Shown here in pieces: positions 11,596 to 21,140 of a stretch of DNA of 64,000 nt. The stretch lies in assembly GCA_025356075.1 (NCBI GenBank), contig JANXUT010000044.1:1-64000 (forward strand). Direction: 5' to 3'. Position 1 is the stretch's first letter, and each line of letters begins with the position of its first letter. The DNA is from Pseudomonadota bacterium (GTDB lineage Bacteria; Pseudomonadota; Gammaproteobacteria; Steroidobacterales; Steroidobacteraceae). The translations under genes were made by a program, and so were the position numbers. Below the pieces are notes generated by a model. The model ran no database searches, was not told the DNA's origin, and saw nothing but the letters and a program-made list of their open reading frames with translations.

Positions 11596-13361
11596 ACGAG
11601 CGCATCCGACCGACCGAGGCCTGGCTCGATGCGGTCGTCGCGCCGTTTCGGACGGGCGTCTTCTTCTCGATCTGGATCGCGAGCCTGGCTTCCAACGTCG
11701 GGACGCTGATCCAGACCGTCGCCGCGGCGTGGCTCATGACCTCGCTCGCGCACTCCTCCGACATGGTCGCGCTGGTGCAGGGCGCGAGCGCGCTCCCGAT
11801 CATGCTGCTGTCGATCCCGGCCGGGGCCATCGCCGACATCTGGGACCGGCGCGCGCTCATGCTGCTCGCGCAGGGACTGATGGCGGTCGCGGCGGCGCTC
11901 CTCACCTGGCTCGCGTTCCGGGGCCAAGTGGGCCCCTGGTCGCTGCTCGCGTTCACGTTTCTCCTCGGCGCCGGCAGCGCGCTCTACGGCCCCGCCTGGC
12001 AATCCTCCGTCGGCGAGCAGGTGAGCTCCGTGCAGCTCCCCGCCGCCGTTGCGCTCAACTCCATCAACTTCAACATCGCGCGCACGGTGGGACCTGCGCT
12101 CGGCGGCGTCATCGTCGCCTCGGCCGGCGCGCCGGTCGCATTCCTCGTGAACGCGATCTCCTACGTCGGCCTCATCATCGTGCTCGCGCGCTGGCGCCGG
12201 CCGGACGTGCCGGCGACGCTGCCACCGGAGAGCATGGGTGCGGCGCTCGGCGCGGGGCTCAGGTACAGCCGCCTGTCGCCCGCGATCCGTACGGTGCTCG
12301 TGCGAAGTTCGGTGTTCGGGCTCCTCGCCAGCGCGCTCTGGGCGACCTTGCCGCTCGTCGCGCGCGATCTCCTCGGCGGCGGACCGCTCACGTTCGGGTT
12401 CCTGCTCGGCGCCTTCGGCGTCGGCGCGGTGGTGAGCGCGCTCGGCAGCGCCTGGCTCAGGCGCCGTTACTCGAGCGACACGATCGTGACGGTCGGCGCG
12501 GTCGCCTATGGCGTTGCGAGCGTCGTCATCGCCTCGAGCCCGTGGCTCGCGCTCACCTCCGCCGCCTGCCTCGTCGCCGGCTCCGCCTGGGTGCTGTCGT
12601 TCTCGACGTTCAACATCGCAACGCAAACCTCCGCGCCGCGCTGGGTGGTCGGGCGCGTGCTCGCGCTCTACCAGACCGCCGCGTTCGGCGGCATCGCGAT
12701 CGGCAGCTGGCTCTTTGGCGAGTACGCCGAGCTTGGCGGCCTGAAGGTGAGCCTTACGACCGCGGGCCTCCTGCAGGCGGGGTCGTTCCTGCTGGCGAGG
12801 CGCTGGCCGCTCCAGTCCACGGATTCGGTGGACTTAGGCCCGCTCAGGGCGGCGCTCGATGACCACGCGGGCGGCAACGTCGACCCGGAAGCGGGACCGA
12901 TCGTGATCTCGGTCGAGTACCGGATCGCGCCCGAGGACACGGCGCTCTTCGTGCGCGCCGCGCACGAGCTCGGCCGGATCAGGCGCCGTGACGGGGCGCG
13001 GCGCTGGATATTGCTGCAGGACTTGGACGAGCCGCGGCTGTGGCTCGAGCGCTTCGAGACGGTGACCTGGCTCGATCACCTGAGGCAATGGCAGCGCGCG
13101 ACGGTCGCCGACCAGGCGGTCCGCGAGCGGGTCGCGGCCATGCACCGGGGCGGGGGAGCACCCCCCGTCCGGCACCTCCTCGCCCGGGCGCCGGATGATT
13201 CCCACGGCGCGGGCGAGGCGTGGCGCGGGACCGCCCGCCCGGGGCCGACCGACCCCCAGCTCGCCGGTGGCGATGCGGCACTTGGCGTCCGCAGCCTGAG
13301 GCCCGAGCCCGGCGGCGCCCCGGTCGAGCCCAACGCGACGGACCACCCCCGGAGGCACTAA
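11592..13361 (+). CDS. MFS exporter (MFS_3 type) with a soluble C-terminal domain
   Basis: The 589-residue protein has a roughly 12-helix transporter of the MFS_3/EntS-like type in residues 15-405, including SLASNVGTLIQTVAAAWLMT and IPAGAIADIWDRR. A soluble stretch (about 430-520) resembles an ABM-type ferredoxin-like domain (VISVEYRIAPEDTALFVRAA, then WILLQDLDEPRLWLERFETV). This domain combination is, to my knowledge, common among bacterial MFS_3 proteins of unknown substrate. The last 70 residues are low-complexity and probably disordered. It overlaps the GNAT gene by four bases. Confidence 0.85.
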   Translation: MNERIRPTEAWLDAVVAPFRTGVFFSIWIASLASNVGTLIQTVAAAWLMTSLAHSSDMVALVQGASALPIMLLSIPAGAIADIWDRRALMLLAQGLMAVAAALLTWLAFRGQVGPWSLLAFTFLLGAGSALYGPAWQSSVGEQVSSVQLPAAVALNSINFNIARTVGPALGGVIVASAGAPVAFLVNAISYVGLIIVLARWRRPDVPATLPPESMGAALGAGLRYSRLSPAIRTVLVRSSVFGLLASALWATLPLVARDLLGGGPLTFGFLLGAFGVGAVVSALGSAWLRRRYSSDTIVTVGAVAYGVASVVIASSPWLALTSAACLVAGSAWVLSFSTFNIATQTSAPRWVVGRVLALYQTAAFGGIAIGSWLFGEYAELGGLKVSLTTAGLLQAGSFLLARRWPLQSTDSVDLGPLRAALDDHAGGNVDPEAGPIVISVEYRIAPEDTALFVRAAHELGRIRRRDGARRWILLQDLDEPRLWLERFETVTWLDHLRQWQRATVADQAVRERVAAMHRGGGAPPVRHLLARAPDDSHGAGEAWRGTARPGPTDPQLAGGDAALGVRSLRPEPGGAPVEPNATDHPRRH

Positions 13362-13419
13362 ACTAAGCGGCTCTGCACCCTGACGGGCGGGTGCCGGATT
13401 GCAGGACTGCCACGCACCC

Positions 13420-14142
13420 ATGGGCCGGATATTCGAAGTTCGCAAGCACGCGATGTTCGCGCGCTGGAATCGGATGGCGAAGCAGTTCCACCGCGTCGCC
13501 AAGGACATCAATATCGCCGTCAAGGCGGGTGGCATTGATCCGGCCTCGAACCCGGCCTTGAGGCGCGCGATCCAGAACGCGCGCGCGGTCAACATGCCGA
13601 AGGACAAGGTCGAGGCCGCGATCAAGCGTGCGTCCGGCAAGGAGGCGACCAGCTTCACCGAGGTGCACTACGAGGGCTATGCCCCGCACGGCGTCGCGAT
13701 CCTGGTCGAGACCGCGACCGACAACCCGACGCGCACGGTCGCGAGCGTCCGCCACCTCTTCGCCAAGGGCGGCGGCAACCTCGCGAGCAACGGCAGCGTC
13801 AGCTTCCAGTTCCGCGAGATGGGCGTGTTTCGCTTGAACCCCGAGGGGCTCGACCAGGACGACCTTGAGCTCTACCTCATCGACCACGGTTTGGAGGAGA
13901 TGGGCGAGAGCACCGGCGAGAAGGGCGAGCCCCAGCTCGTGATCCGCTGCGCGATCGGCGACTTCGGCCACGTGCAGAAGGCGCTCGAGGATCGCGGCCT
14001 TGCGCCGGTGTCGGCCGAGCGCGAGTTCGTCTGCACGACGCCGACGGTGCTACCGGAGGAGCAGGCCAAGGACGTGCTCGAGCTCATCGACAAGCTCGAG
14101 CAGGACGATGATGTGCAGAAGGTCTTTCATACGCTTGCCTAA
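13420..14142 (+). CDS. YebC/PmpR-family regulator or translation factor
   Basis: The 240-residue protein follows the YebC family end to end: [20 protein letters not shown], then [31 protein letters not shown], and [20 protein letters not shown]. YebC-family proteins were described as transcription regulators, and more recent work links them to translation of proline-rich stretches. The ATG at 13420 matches the conserved family start; a TTG-started extension from 13399 is less likely. The acidic C-terminus ([15 protein letters not shown]) is typical. Confidence 0.9.
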   Translation: MGRIFEVRKHAMFARWNRMAKQFHRVAKDINIAVKAGGIDPASNPALRRAIQNARAVNMPKDKVEAAIKRASGKEATSFTEVHYEGYAPHGVAILVETATDNPTRTVASVRHLFAKGGGNLASNGSVSFQFREMGVFRLNPEGLDQDDLELYLIDHGLEEMGESTGEKGEPQLVIRCAIGDFGHVQKALEDRGLAPVSAEREFVCTTPTVLPEEQAKDVLELIDKLEQDDDVQKVFHTLA

Positions 14143-14155
14143 AGGTCACGGTGCC

Positions 14156-15136
14156 ATGACGAGATTCCGTTCGCTCGCGATCACCGCGGCGTTCCTGAGC
14201 GCGACGGCCGGCGCCGCCGAGCCCGCTGCGACGCCGCCGGCCGCGGCGCGTGCGACTGCCAAGACCATCGCGCACGTGGTCACGATGCGCGATCTCCTCG
14301 CCGCCACCAAGCCCGGCGACTGGCGAGCGCTCGATCCCGATCACACGCTCTACCTCGAGCTCTCGGCCGGGCGCGTCATCATCGAGTTGAACCCCGCGTT
14401 CGCGCCCCGCCACGTCGCCAACATCGAGACGCTAACCCGCGCACGCTGGTACGACGGCCTCGCGGTGACCCGCGTGCAGGACAACTTCGTCGTGCAGTGG
14501 GGTGATCCCCTGAACGGCAGGCCCGAGGTCGGCGAGAAGCGCCTGCCTCCTGAGTTCACGCGCGCCGGGGCGGCGCTTGGCTTCACGCGACTCAAGGACC
14601 CCGACACCTTCGCCGCCGAGGTCGGGTTCTCGAACGGCTTCCCCGTGGCGCGCAGCGATGCGGGCGAGGCCTGGCTCGTGCACTGCTACGGCATGGTCGG
14701 GGTCGGACGCGACACCGATCCCTCGACCGCCATTGGAACGGAGCTCTACGCCGTGCTCGGCCAGGCGCCGCGCCAGCTCGATCGGAACGTCGCCGTCGTC
14801 GGCCGCGTCGTCTGGGGGATGGAGATTCTTTCAAGCCTGCCGCGCGGCACGGGCGAGCTTGGCGTCTACGAGCAGCCCGAGCAGCGCGTGCCGATCCAGA
14901 CCGTGCGCCTCGCGTCCGAGCTGCCCGTGGCCGAGCGCACCTCGCTCGAGGCCTTGCGGACCGATACGCCGACATTCGACAAGCTGGTCGAGATCCGGCG
15001 CAACCGCAAGGACGCCTGGTACAAGGTGCCGGCGGGGCGGATCGACATCTGCAACGTGCCGCTGCCCGCCCGGATGCGCGTCGAGCCCAAGCCCGAGAAG
15101 CCGCCCGAGAAGAAGCCCGAGAAGAAGCGGGGCTGA
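14156..15136 (+). CDS. periplasmic cyclophilin-type peptidyl-prolyl isomerase
   Basis: The 326-residue protein starts with a signal peptide ([20 protein letters not shown]). The cyclophilin domain covers roughly residues 60-265: [55 protein letters not shown]. The C-terminus is Lys/Pro/Glu-rich. It should catalyse proline isomerisation of exported proteins. It follows the YebC gene by 13 bases and converges on the symporter gene. Confidence 0.85.
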   Translation: MTRFRSLAITAAFLSATAGAAEPAATPPAAARATAKTIAHVVTMRDLLAATKPGDWRALDPDHTLYLELSAGRVIIELNPAFAPRHVANIETLTRARWYDGLAVTRVQDNFVVQWGDPLNGRPEVGEKRLPPEFTRAGAALGFTRLKDPDTFAAEVGFSNGFPVARSDAGEAWLVHCYGMVGVGRDTDPSTAIGTELYAVLGQAPRQLDRNVAVVGRVVWGMEILSSLPRGTGELGVYEQPEQRVPIQTVRLASELPVAERTSLEALRTDTPTFDKLVEIRRNRKDAWYKVPAGRIDICNVPLPARMRVEPKPEKPPEKKPEKKRG

Positions 15137-15155
15137 GCGGCCCCGCGGGCCTGCC

Positions 15156-16439
15156 TCAAGTAACGGCAGCCTCCTTCGCCACCGCGGGGTCCCGGCCCGC
15201 GAGGCGCTCCTTGAGCTCGACCCCCGTGACCTCCCGCTCCCAGCGCGAAATTACGAGCGTCGCGACGGCATTGCCGATCAGGTTCGTCACCGCGCGCGCC
15301 TCGCTCATGAACCTGTCGATGCCGAAGATGAGCGCGAGCGCGCCCGGCGGGAACGCCGGCACCACCGCGAGCGTCGCCGCGAGCGTGATGAACCCGCCGC
15401 CGGTAATGGTCGCCGCGCCCTTGGAGCTCAGCATGGCGACCAGCAGCAGCGTCAGCTGCTCCGTCAGCGTCAGCGGAACGTTGAGCGCCTGGGCGAGGAA
15501 CAGCGTCGCGAGCGAGAGGTAGATGCAGGTGCCGTCGAGGTTGAACGAGTAGCCCGTCGGGACGACGAGGCCCACGGTCGCGCGCCGGCAGCCGAGCCGC
15601 TCGAGCTTGTCGATGAGGGGCGCGAGCACGCTCTCGGAGGAGGAGGTGCCGATGACCGTGATGATCTCGGTCCTGAGGTAACGGACCAGCCCCAGGATCC
15701 GAAAACCCGCCGCGCGGCAGACGCTGCCGAGCACGAGCAGCACGAACAGGGCGCAGGTCAGGTAGAAGACGCCCATGAACCGGGCGAGGTTCCCGAGGCT
15801 GTGCCAGCCGAACTTCCCGATCGTGTAGGCCATCGCGCCGAACGCACCGATGGGAGCGAGCCACATCACGAAGCCGACGATCCGGAAAAGGATGAGCGAG
15901 GCCGCCTCGGTGAAGGCGATGAAGGGCTCGGCGCGGGCGCCGACGAGCGCGGCTGCGAAGCCGACCAAGAGCGCGACCAAGAGCACCTGCAGTATCTCGC
16001 CCGAGGTGAGCGCCCCCGGCAGCGTCGCCGGGATCACGTTCAGGAGAAACCCCGTCACCGACTGCTCGTGCGCGGCGGTCGAGTACTTCGCGACGGACGC
16101 GGCATCCAGCGTCGCCGGATCCGCCGCAAATCCGGCACCGGGGTGGGTGAGGTTCGCGATCAGCACGCCGACGAGCAGCGCAATCGTCGAGAGCACCTCG
16201 AAGTAGACGAGCGCCTTGAGGCCCACCCGCCCGACCCGCGGGAGGTCGCGCATGTGCGCGACGCCGAGCACGATCGCGCAAAAGACGATCGGGCCCACCA
16301 GCATCCGGATCAGCTTGATGAACCCCTCGCCAAGGGGCTGAAGCAGAAGTCCCGTTGCGGGTGACAGCGAGCCCACCAGGACGCCCGCCGCGATCGCGAC
16401 CAGCACCCAGAAGTAGAGCGATCGGGCTAGTCTCGGCAT
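15156..16439 (-). CDS. dctA: dicarboxylate/amino acid:cation symporter (DctA-like)
   Basis: The 427-residue protein belongs to the SDF (DAACS) family and imports C4-dicarboxylates or acidic amino acids with protons or sodium. Diagnostic motifs are [20 protein letters not shown] (serine-rich re-entrant hairpin), [40 protein letters not shown], and [20 protein letters not shown]. The GYSFNLDGT variant is typical of DctA. Length and helix pattern are normal. No two-component regulator of the DctBD type lies next to it. Confidence 0.85.
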   Translation of the reverse strand: MPRLARSLYFWVLVAIAAGVLVGSLSPATGLLLQPLGEGFIKLIRMLVGPIVFCAIVLGVAHMRDLPRVGRVGLKALVYFEVLSTIALLVGVLIANLTHPGAGFAADPATLDAASVAKYSTAAHEQSVTGFLLNVIPATLPGALTSGEILQVLLVALLVGFAAALVGARAEPFIAFTEAASLILFRIVGFVMWLAPIGAFGAMAYTIGKFGWHSLGNLARFMGVFYLTCALFVLLVLGSVCRAAGFRILGLVRYLRTEIITVIGTSSSESVLAPLIDKLERLGCRRATVGLVVPTGYSFNLDGTCIYLSLATLFLAQALNVPLTLTEQLTLLLVAMLSSKGAATITGGGFITLAATLAVVPAFPPGALALIFGIDRFMSEARAVTNLIGNAVATLVISRWEREVTGVELKERLAGRDPAVAKEAAVT

Positions 16440-16514
16440 GGCACCTCGAACGTCACCGACGACCCGGCGCCCGGGCGCCGGGCCGGGGGTCGCGCGCCCG
16501 GCGATCCGCCCGGC

Positions 16515-17936
16515 TCACTCGACCGACTTGATCGCCTGGATGAGCTGGTTGACGGCGCCCTGCGCATCGCCGTACAGCATGCGGGTGTTGTCGAGGTAGA
16601 AGAGTGCGTTCTCTATCCCCGAGAACCCCTGGCCCTGGCCGCGCTTGATGACGATGACGTTCCTGGCCTTGTCGGCGTTCAGGATCGGCATGCCGTAGAT
16701 GGGGCTCGACTTGTCGTTGCGAGCCACCGGGTTCACGACGTCGTTCGCGCCGATGATGAGCGCGACGTCGGTCGTCTCGAACTCGGCGTTGATCTCCTCG
16801 AGATCCGCGATCAGGTCGTAGGGGACGCCGGCCTCGGCGAGCAGCACGTTCATGTGGCCGGGCATGCGCCCGGCGACCGGGTGGATCGCGAACTTGACCG
16901 TGACACCGCGGTTCTGCAGCAGCTGCGCGAGCTCCCAGACCTTGTGCTGGGCCTGCGCGACGGCCATGCCGTAGCCCGGCACCACGATGACCTTCTGCGC
17001 GAAGGCCATCATCACGCCCGCATCGCTCGCCTCGATGGCCTTCTGCGAGCCCGTGACCGGGCCCGTGGCGCCGCCGCCGGTCTCGCCGAACCCCGAGAAC
17101 AGCACGTTGCCGAGCGAGCGGTTCATCGCCCTCGCCATCAGCTGCGTGAGTAGCGTGCCGGCGGAGCCGACCACGGTGCCGGCGATGATCATCGCGGCGT
17201 TGTTGAGCACGAAACCCTCGAACGCGACGGCGAGCCCGGTGAGCGCGTTGTAGAGGGAGATCACGACCGGCATGTCGGCGCCGCCGATCGGCAGCGTCAT
17301 CGTGAGGCCGAGGATCAGCGCGAGCGCGAAGAACGCCGTCACGATCGCGGGCGAGGCGTTGACGTTGGTCGCGATGAGGCCGCCGAGCACGATCGCGGCG
17401 CCGAGGATCAGCACGTTGACGAACTGCTGGCCGTTGAAGCGGAAGGAGCGCTTGATGAGTCCCTGCAGCTTGCCGAAGGCGATACTGGAGCCTGCGAACG
17501 ACACGGAGCCTATGAGCCCGCCGAGCACCGCGAGCGTCGCGTAGGCAAGGCCGTGCTGCTCGCCCTTGTAGAGCTCGACCGCGGCGATCGCGGCCGCCGC
17601 GCCGCCGCCCATGCCGTTGTAGAGCGCGATCATCTGCGGCATGTCGGTCATCGCGACGCGCTTGCCCGACCACCACGCGAGCGCGCCACCGACGCCGATC
17701 GCGGCGATCACGAGCACCAGGTTCATCGTCGCATCGGCCGAGGTCGTCGCCGACACCATCGGCGCGAGGAATGTGACCAGCGTCGCGATGACCATGCCGA
17801 GGCCGGCCCAGAGGATGCCGCCGCGCGCCGTCGAGGGCGAGCTCATGCGCTTCAATCCCGAGATGAACAGGAACGCGACCAGGATGTAGGCCGCATCGAT
17901 GATCCACTTCGCTGCGACGGGGTTCATGGAGGGCAT
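16515..17936 (-). CDS. pntB: NAD(P) transhydrogenase subunit beta
   Basis: The 473-residue protein is the beta subunit of proton-translocating transhydrogenase, with about nine membrane helices in residues 1-270 and the NADP-binding domain III at the C-terminus (VIVVPGYGMAVAQAQHKVWE, then HPVAGRMPGHMNVLLAEAGV and GANDVVNPVARND). It transfers hydride from NADH to NADP+, driven by the proton gradient, and so supplies NADPH. The start ATG shares its A with the previous gene's TGA (TGATG), so translation is coupled. Confidence 0.95.
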   Translation of the reverse strand: MPSMNPVAAKWIIDAAYILVAFLFISGLKRMSSPSTARGGILWAGLGMVIATLVTFLAPMVSATTSADATMNLVLVIAAIGVGGALAWWSGKRVAMTDMPQMIALYNGMGGGAAAAIAAVELYKGEQHGLAYATLAVLGGLIGSVSFAGSSIAFGKLQGLIKRSFRFNGQQFVNVLILGAAIVLGGLIATNVNASPAIVTAFFALALILGLTMTLPIGGADMPVVISLYNALTGLAVAFEGFVLNNAAMIIAGTVVGSAGTLLTQLMARAMNRSLGNVLFSGFGETGGGATGPVTGSQKAIEASDAGVMMAFAQKVIVVPGYGMAVAQAQHKVWELAQLLQNRGVTVKFAIHPVAGRMPGHMNVLLAEAGVPYDLIADLEEINAEFETTDVALIIGANDVVNPVARNDKSSPIYGMPILNADKARNVIVIKRGQGQGFSGIENALFYLDNTRMLYGDAQGAVNQLIQAIKSVE

Positions 17937-18244
17937 CAGTGCTTTCCTCCGGCGGGCTTCTTCTGGCCACTCGCCTTGAACATCTCGAGCATGCGCTCGG
18001 TCACGACGTAGCCGCCGACCGCGTTCCCGGCGGCGAGCAGGACGCCCAAGAAGCCGATCGCGCGCTCGAGCGTCGAGTTCGCGTTGAAGAGTGCAACCAT
18101 GGCGCCCACCAGCACGATGCCGTGCACGAAGTTGCTGCCGGACATGAGCGGCGTGTGGAGGATCACCGGCACGCGCGATATCACCTCGTACCCGGTGAAC
18201 GCCGCCAGCATGAAGATATAGATAGCGATGAAGCCGTCGATCAT
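17936..18244 (-). CDS. pntAB: NAD(P) transhydrogenase subunit alpha, membrane part
   Basis: The 102-residue protein has three or four membrane helices with VFMLAAFTGYEVISRVPVIL split as FMLAAFTGYEV and ISRVPVILHTPLMSGSNF, then AIGFLGVLLAAGNAVGGYVV, corresponding to domain IIa of the transhydrogenase alpha subunit. In this three-gene arrangement alpha is divided into PntAA and PntAB. It lies between the other two subunit genes, 24 bases after pntAA and overlapping pntB by one base. Confidence 0.9.
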   Translation of the reverse strand: MIDGFIAIYIFMLAAFTGYEVISRVPVILHTPLMSGSNFVHGIVLVGAMVALFNANSTLERAIGFLGVLLAAGNAVGGYVVTERMLEMFKASGQKKPAGGKH

Positions 18245-18268
18245 GGAGTCATCCTCGAAAGTAGTGGC

Positions 18269-19420
18269 TCAAGCGCCCGCTAGCAGCTTGGCCGTCGGTT
18301 CGTGCTTGACCTGACCGGCGTGTGTCAGCACCGTGCCTGCGAACACCTCGTCGGTCCAGTCGATCGCCAGCACCCCGGCCTTGAGGGCGGGGGAGAGCAG
18401 GTTGTAGAGGTTGCGCGCGTACATCTCGCTCGCGTGGTAGGCGAGCTGTGCCGGCAGGTTGATCGGCCCTACGATCCGGACGTTGCCGTGCACGACCGTC
18501 TCACCCGCGCGCGTCAGCTCGCAGTTGCCGCCGTTCTCGGCGAGGATGTCGACGATGACGGCACCGGCCTTCATCCGCTCGACGACCGCCCTCGAGATGA
18601 TGCGCGGCGCCGGCCGCCCGGGCACGCCCGCCGTCGTGATGACGGCATCGGCGAGGGCGATGCGCCCGTCGAGCACTTCCTGCTGCTTGGCCTTTTCCTC
18701 GGGCGTGAGCTCCCGCGCGTAGCCGCCCGTGCCCTCGGCGGTTACGCCCGTCTCGACGAACTTCGCGCCGAGCGACTTGACCTGGTCGCGGGTCGCGCTC
18801 CTGACGTCGTAGGCCTCGACGATGGCGCCGAGGCGCCTCGCGGTCGCGATCGCCTGCAGGCCCGCGACACCGACGCCGATGACGAGCACCTGCGCCGGGC
18901 GGATGGTGCCCGCGGCGGTCGTCAGCATCGGGAAGAACCGGTCGAGCGTGTTGGCGGCGATGAGCACCGCCTTGTAGCCCGCGATCGCCGCCTGGGAGGA
19001 GAGCGCGTCCATCGACTGGGCGCGCGAGATGCGCGGCACGAGCTCCATCGCGAAGCTCGTCACGTTCCGGTCACGCAGCACCTTCACCGCGGGGAGGTGG
19101 TTGTGCGGCTGCATGAACCCCGCGTGCACGGCGCCCGACTTCACGAGCCCGGCCTCGAGCACCGTGAGCGGCTGCACCTTGAGGAGGAGGTCGGCGCGGG
19201 CATAGACGCTGGCCGCATCGGCGAGGATCTCGACGTTCTTGTAGCCGGCGTCGGGGAACTGCGCAGCGGCGCCGGCGCCCCGTTCGATGACGACCCGGGC
19301 CCCCAGGGCCGCGAACTTCGCGGCGATTTCGGGGACGAGCGCGACGCGCGCTTCGCCGAGCCCAAGCTCGCGGGGCACGCCGACGACGATGCCGTTGGCG
19401 GCGGGTGAAACGGCGGACAT
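18269..19420 (-). CDS. pntAA: NAD(P) transhydrogenase subunit alpha, NAD-binding part
   Basis: The 383-residue soluble protein carries the alanine-dehydrogenase/transhydrogenase fold: GVPRELGLGEARVALVPEIA near the start, VLVIGVGVAGLQAIATARRL (NAD-binding Rossmann motif), and the family signature GVPGRPAPRIISRAVVERMK. ATG 19420 is chosen because GGGAGG lies six bases upstream; an upstream in-frame start at 19441 would precede that site. It begins the pntAA-pntAB-pntB operon. Confidence 0.92.
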   Translation of the reverse strand: MSAVSPAANGIVVGVPRELGLGEARVALVPEIAAKFAALGARVVIERGAGAAAQFPDAGYKNVEILADAASVYARADLLLKVQPLTVLEAGLVKSGAVHAGFMQPHNHLPAVKVLRDRNVTSFAMELVPRISRAQSMDALSSQAAIAGYKAVLIAANTLDRFFPMLTTAAGTIRPAQVLVIGVGVAGLQAIATARRLGAIVEAYDVRSATRDQVKSLGAKFVETGVTAEGTGGYARELTPEEKAKQQEVLDGRIALADAVITTAGVPGRPAPRIISRAVVERMKAGAVIVDILAENGGNCELTRAGETVVHGNVRIVGPINLPAQLAYHASEMYARNLYNLLSPALKAGVLAIDWTDEVFAGTVLTHAGQVKHEPTAKLLAGA

Positions 19421-19557
19421 CGAGGACCTCCCGGGGCTCACCCTGCCGGCGCGGGGCCGCCCCCGTCACGCAAGGATGAAGCGTTCCGAATTTGCTTTGT
19501 TAGTGAATGCCTTGCGTCGTTTGCTTCTGGCACACGCGTTTCGTTATCTTAACATGC

Positions 19558-20238
19558 ATGACTCAGCGGCCGCGCCACCCGAAGACCCGCAAGGCCCCGC
19601 CGCCGCCGCCGGCGCCGGCGCTTGCGCCCACGGCATCGGCGCGGCTCAGCCAGCAGGTGCTGCGCACCGACGTCGCCGGGATGCCGCTCGAGTGGATCGA
19701 CTACAAGGAGGCGGTGCGCCTCTACCACATGGACCAGGTCGCCTATACCTGCGGCTCGCTCCTCTACCGCCTGCACGGCGGCACGAACGCGAAGAGCGGC
19801 GAGCAGACGATCGTCGATGTGAGCTCGATTGTCGCGACGGTCGGCCACTCGTACAACCCGGGCACGTTCAGGAACGACTACATCCCGCCGCTCAACAACG
19901 AGACGTTGTTCAAGCGGGACGCCTACCTCTGCATGTACTGCGGGTTCCGGTTCCCGACGCAGGCACTGTCGCGCGACCACGTGCGCCCGTTCTGCCGCGG
20001 CGGCGAGGACGTCTGGACCAACGTCGTGACCGCCTGCCGTCGCTGCAACAATGCCAAGGCCTCGCGGAGCCCCGAGGAGGCCGGCATGCAGCTCTTGGCG
20101 GTGCCGTTCACCCCGACCTACGCCGAGTACATCTACCTTAAGGGTCGGCGCGTGCTCGCCGACCAGATGGCCTACCTGCTCGCGCACTTCCCGCGCTCGA
20201 GCCCGCTGCACCAGCGCATCCGCCTCTGGCTCCAGTAG
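19558..20238 (+). CDS. HNH endonuclease family protein
   Basis: The 226-residue protein has an HNH nuclease module in the C-terminal half: AYLCMYCGFRF, LSRDHVRPFCRGGEDVWTNV and VTACRRCNNAKASRSP, with two CxxC zinc pairs and the DH..N..N signature. The N-terminus is Pro/Ala-rich. ATG 19558 has no Shine-Dalgarno sequence, and TATCTT (19545-19550), with TTGCTT (19521-19526), places the transcription start nearly at the ATG, suggesting a leaderless message. The 5'-3' exonuclease gene begins 2 bases after its stop, so the two nucleases are cotranscribed. Confidence 0.85.
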   Translation: MTQRPRHPKTRKAPPPPPAPALAPTASARLSQQVLRTDVAGMPLEWIDYKEAVRLYHMDQVAYTCGSLLYRLHGGTNAKSGEQTIVDVSSIVATVGHSYNPGTFRNDYIPPLNNETLFKRDAYLCMYCGFRFPTQALSRDHVRPFCRGGEDVWTNVVTACRRCNNAKASRSPEEAGMQLLAVPFTPTYAEYIYLKGRRVLADQMAYLLAHFPRSSPLHQRIRLWLQ

Positions 20239-20240
20239 CG

Positions 20241-21140
20241 ATGCCGGTCGTCCACCTGGTCGACGCCAGCTTCTTCGTCTTTCGCGCCTACTACTCGATC
20301 CCGCCGGAGATGGCCGACGCCGACGGGCGCCCCGTGAACGCGCTCTACGGCTTCGCGCGCTTCCTCTCCGACCTCCTCGAGCGCGAGCGCCCCGGGCACC
20401 TCGCGGTTGCCTTCGACGAGAGCCTCGCGGGCTCGTTCCGGAACCGCATCTATCCCGCCTACAAGGCGAACCGCGAGCCCGCGCCGCCCGGGCTCAAGGA
20501 GCAGTTCGGCCGCTGCCGCGAGCTCTGCCGGCTGCTCGGTGCGCCCGAGTTCGGGAGCCAGGAGTACGAGGCCGACGACATCATCGGCACGCTCGCCAAG
20601 CGCATGCGGGCGGCCGGGTTCTCATCGACCGTCGTCACGCGCGACAAGGACCTGGCTCAGCTCATCGGCAGGGGCGATGAGTTCTGGGACTACATGGCCG
20701 AGGAGCGCTTCGGCTACGCGGAGATCGCGCCGCGCTTCGGCGTCTACCCCGAGCGGATCGCGGACTTCCTCGCGCTCACCGGGGACACGGTCGACAACAT
20801 CCCGGGGGTGCCTGGCGTCGGCAAGAAGACCGCCGCCGCCCTCCTCGCGCGGTTCGAGTCGCTCGATGACCTGTACGCGAACCTGGATGCCGTCGCGGAC
20901 CTGCCGATCCGCGGCGCCGGGACGCTCGCTGCCAAGCTCAACGAGCACCGCGCGGTCGCCTACCTCGCGCGCGAGCTCACGCGCATCGCCTGCGACATGC
21001 CGCTCGAGGCGGACCCTGCGCGCCTGCGGCGCGGGGCGCCCGACCTCGGGCTGCTGGGCGAGTTCTACGACCGCGCAGGGTTTGGCCCGATGCTTCGCAA
21101 CCAGGCCGAGCGCATCGCGCGCGTCGCGCTCGCGGCGTGA
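20241..21140 (+). CDS. 5'-3' exonuclease of the PolA N-terminal/ExoIX type
   Basis: The 299-residue protein is a stand-alone flap-endonuclease-type 5' nuclease. Acidic metal-binding motifs are all present: LVDASFFVFRAYY, AFDESLAGSFRN, YEADDIIGTLAKRM, VTRDKDLAQLI and TGDTVDNIPGVPGVGKKTAA (with the helix-hairpin-helix). It lacks any polymerase domain. Such enzymes remove RNA primers or flaps. It follows the HNH gene directly and overlaps the next gene as GTGA. Confidence 0.9.
   Translation: MPVVHLVDASFFVFRAYYSIPPEMADADGRPVNALYGFARFLSDLLERERPGHLAVAFDESLAGSFRNRIYPAYKANREPAPPGLKEQFGRCRELCRLLGAPEFGSQEYEADDIIGTLAKRMRAAGFSSTVVTRDKDLAQLIGRGDEFWDYMAEERFGYAEIAPRFGVYPERIADFLALTGDTVDNIPGVPGVGKKTAAALLARFESLDDLYANLDAVADLPIRGAGTLAAKLNEHRAVAYLARELTRIACDMPLEADPARLRRGAPDLGLLGEFYDRAGFGPMLRNQAERIARVALAA

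Noticed and set aside
11592-13361. MFS transporter with extra C-terminal domain as a new fusion
   Set aside because: To my knowledge MFS_3 proteins often carry such an extension, so it is not unusual.
19521-19550. Firm promoter call for the HNH gene
   Set aside because: TTGCTT and TATCTT each match only part of the consensus; mentioned with the gene but not listed as a separate feature.
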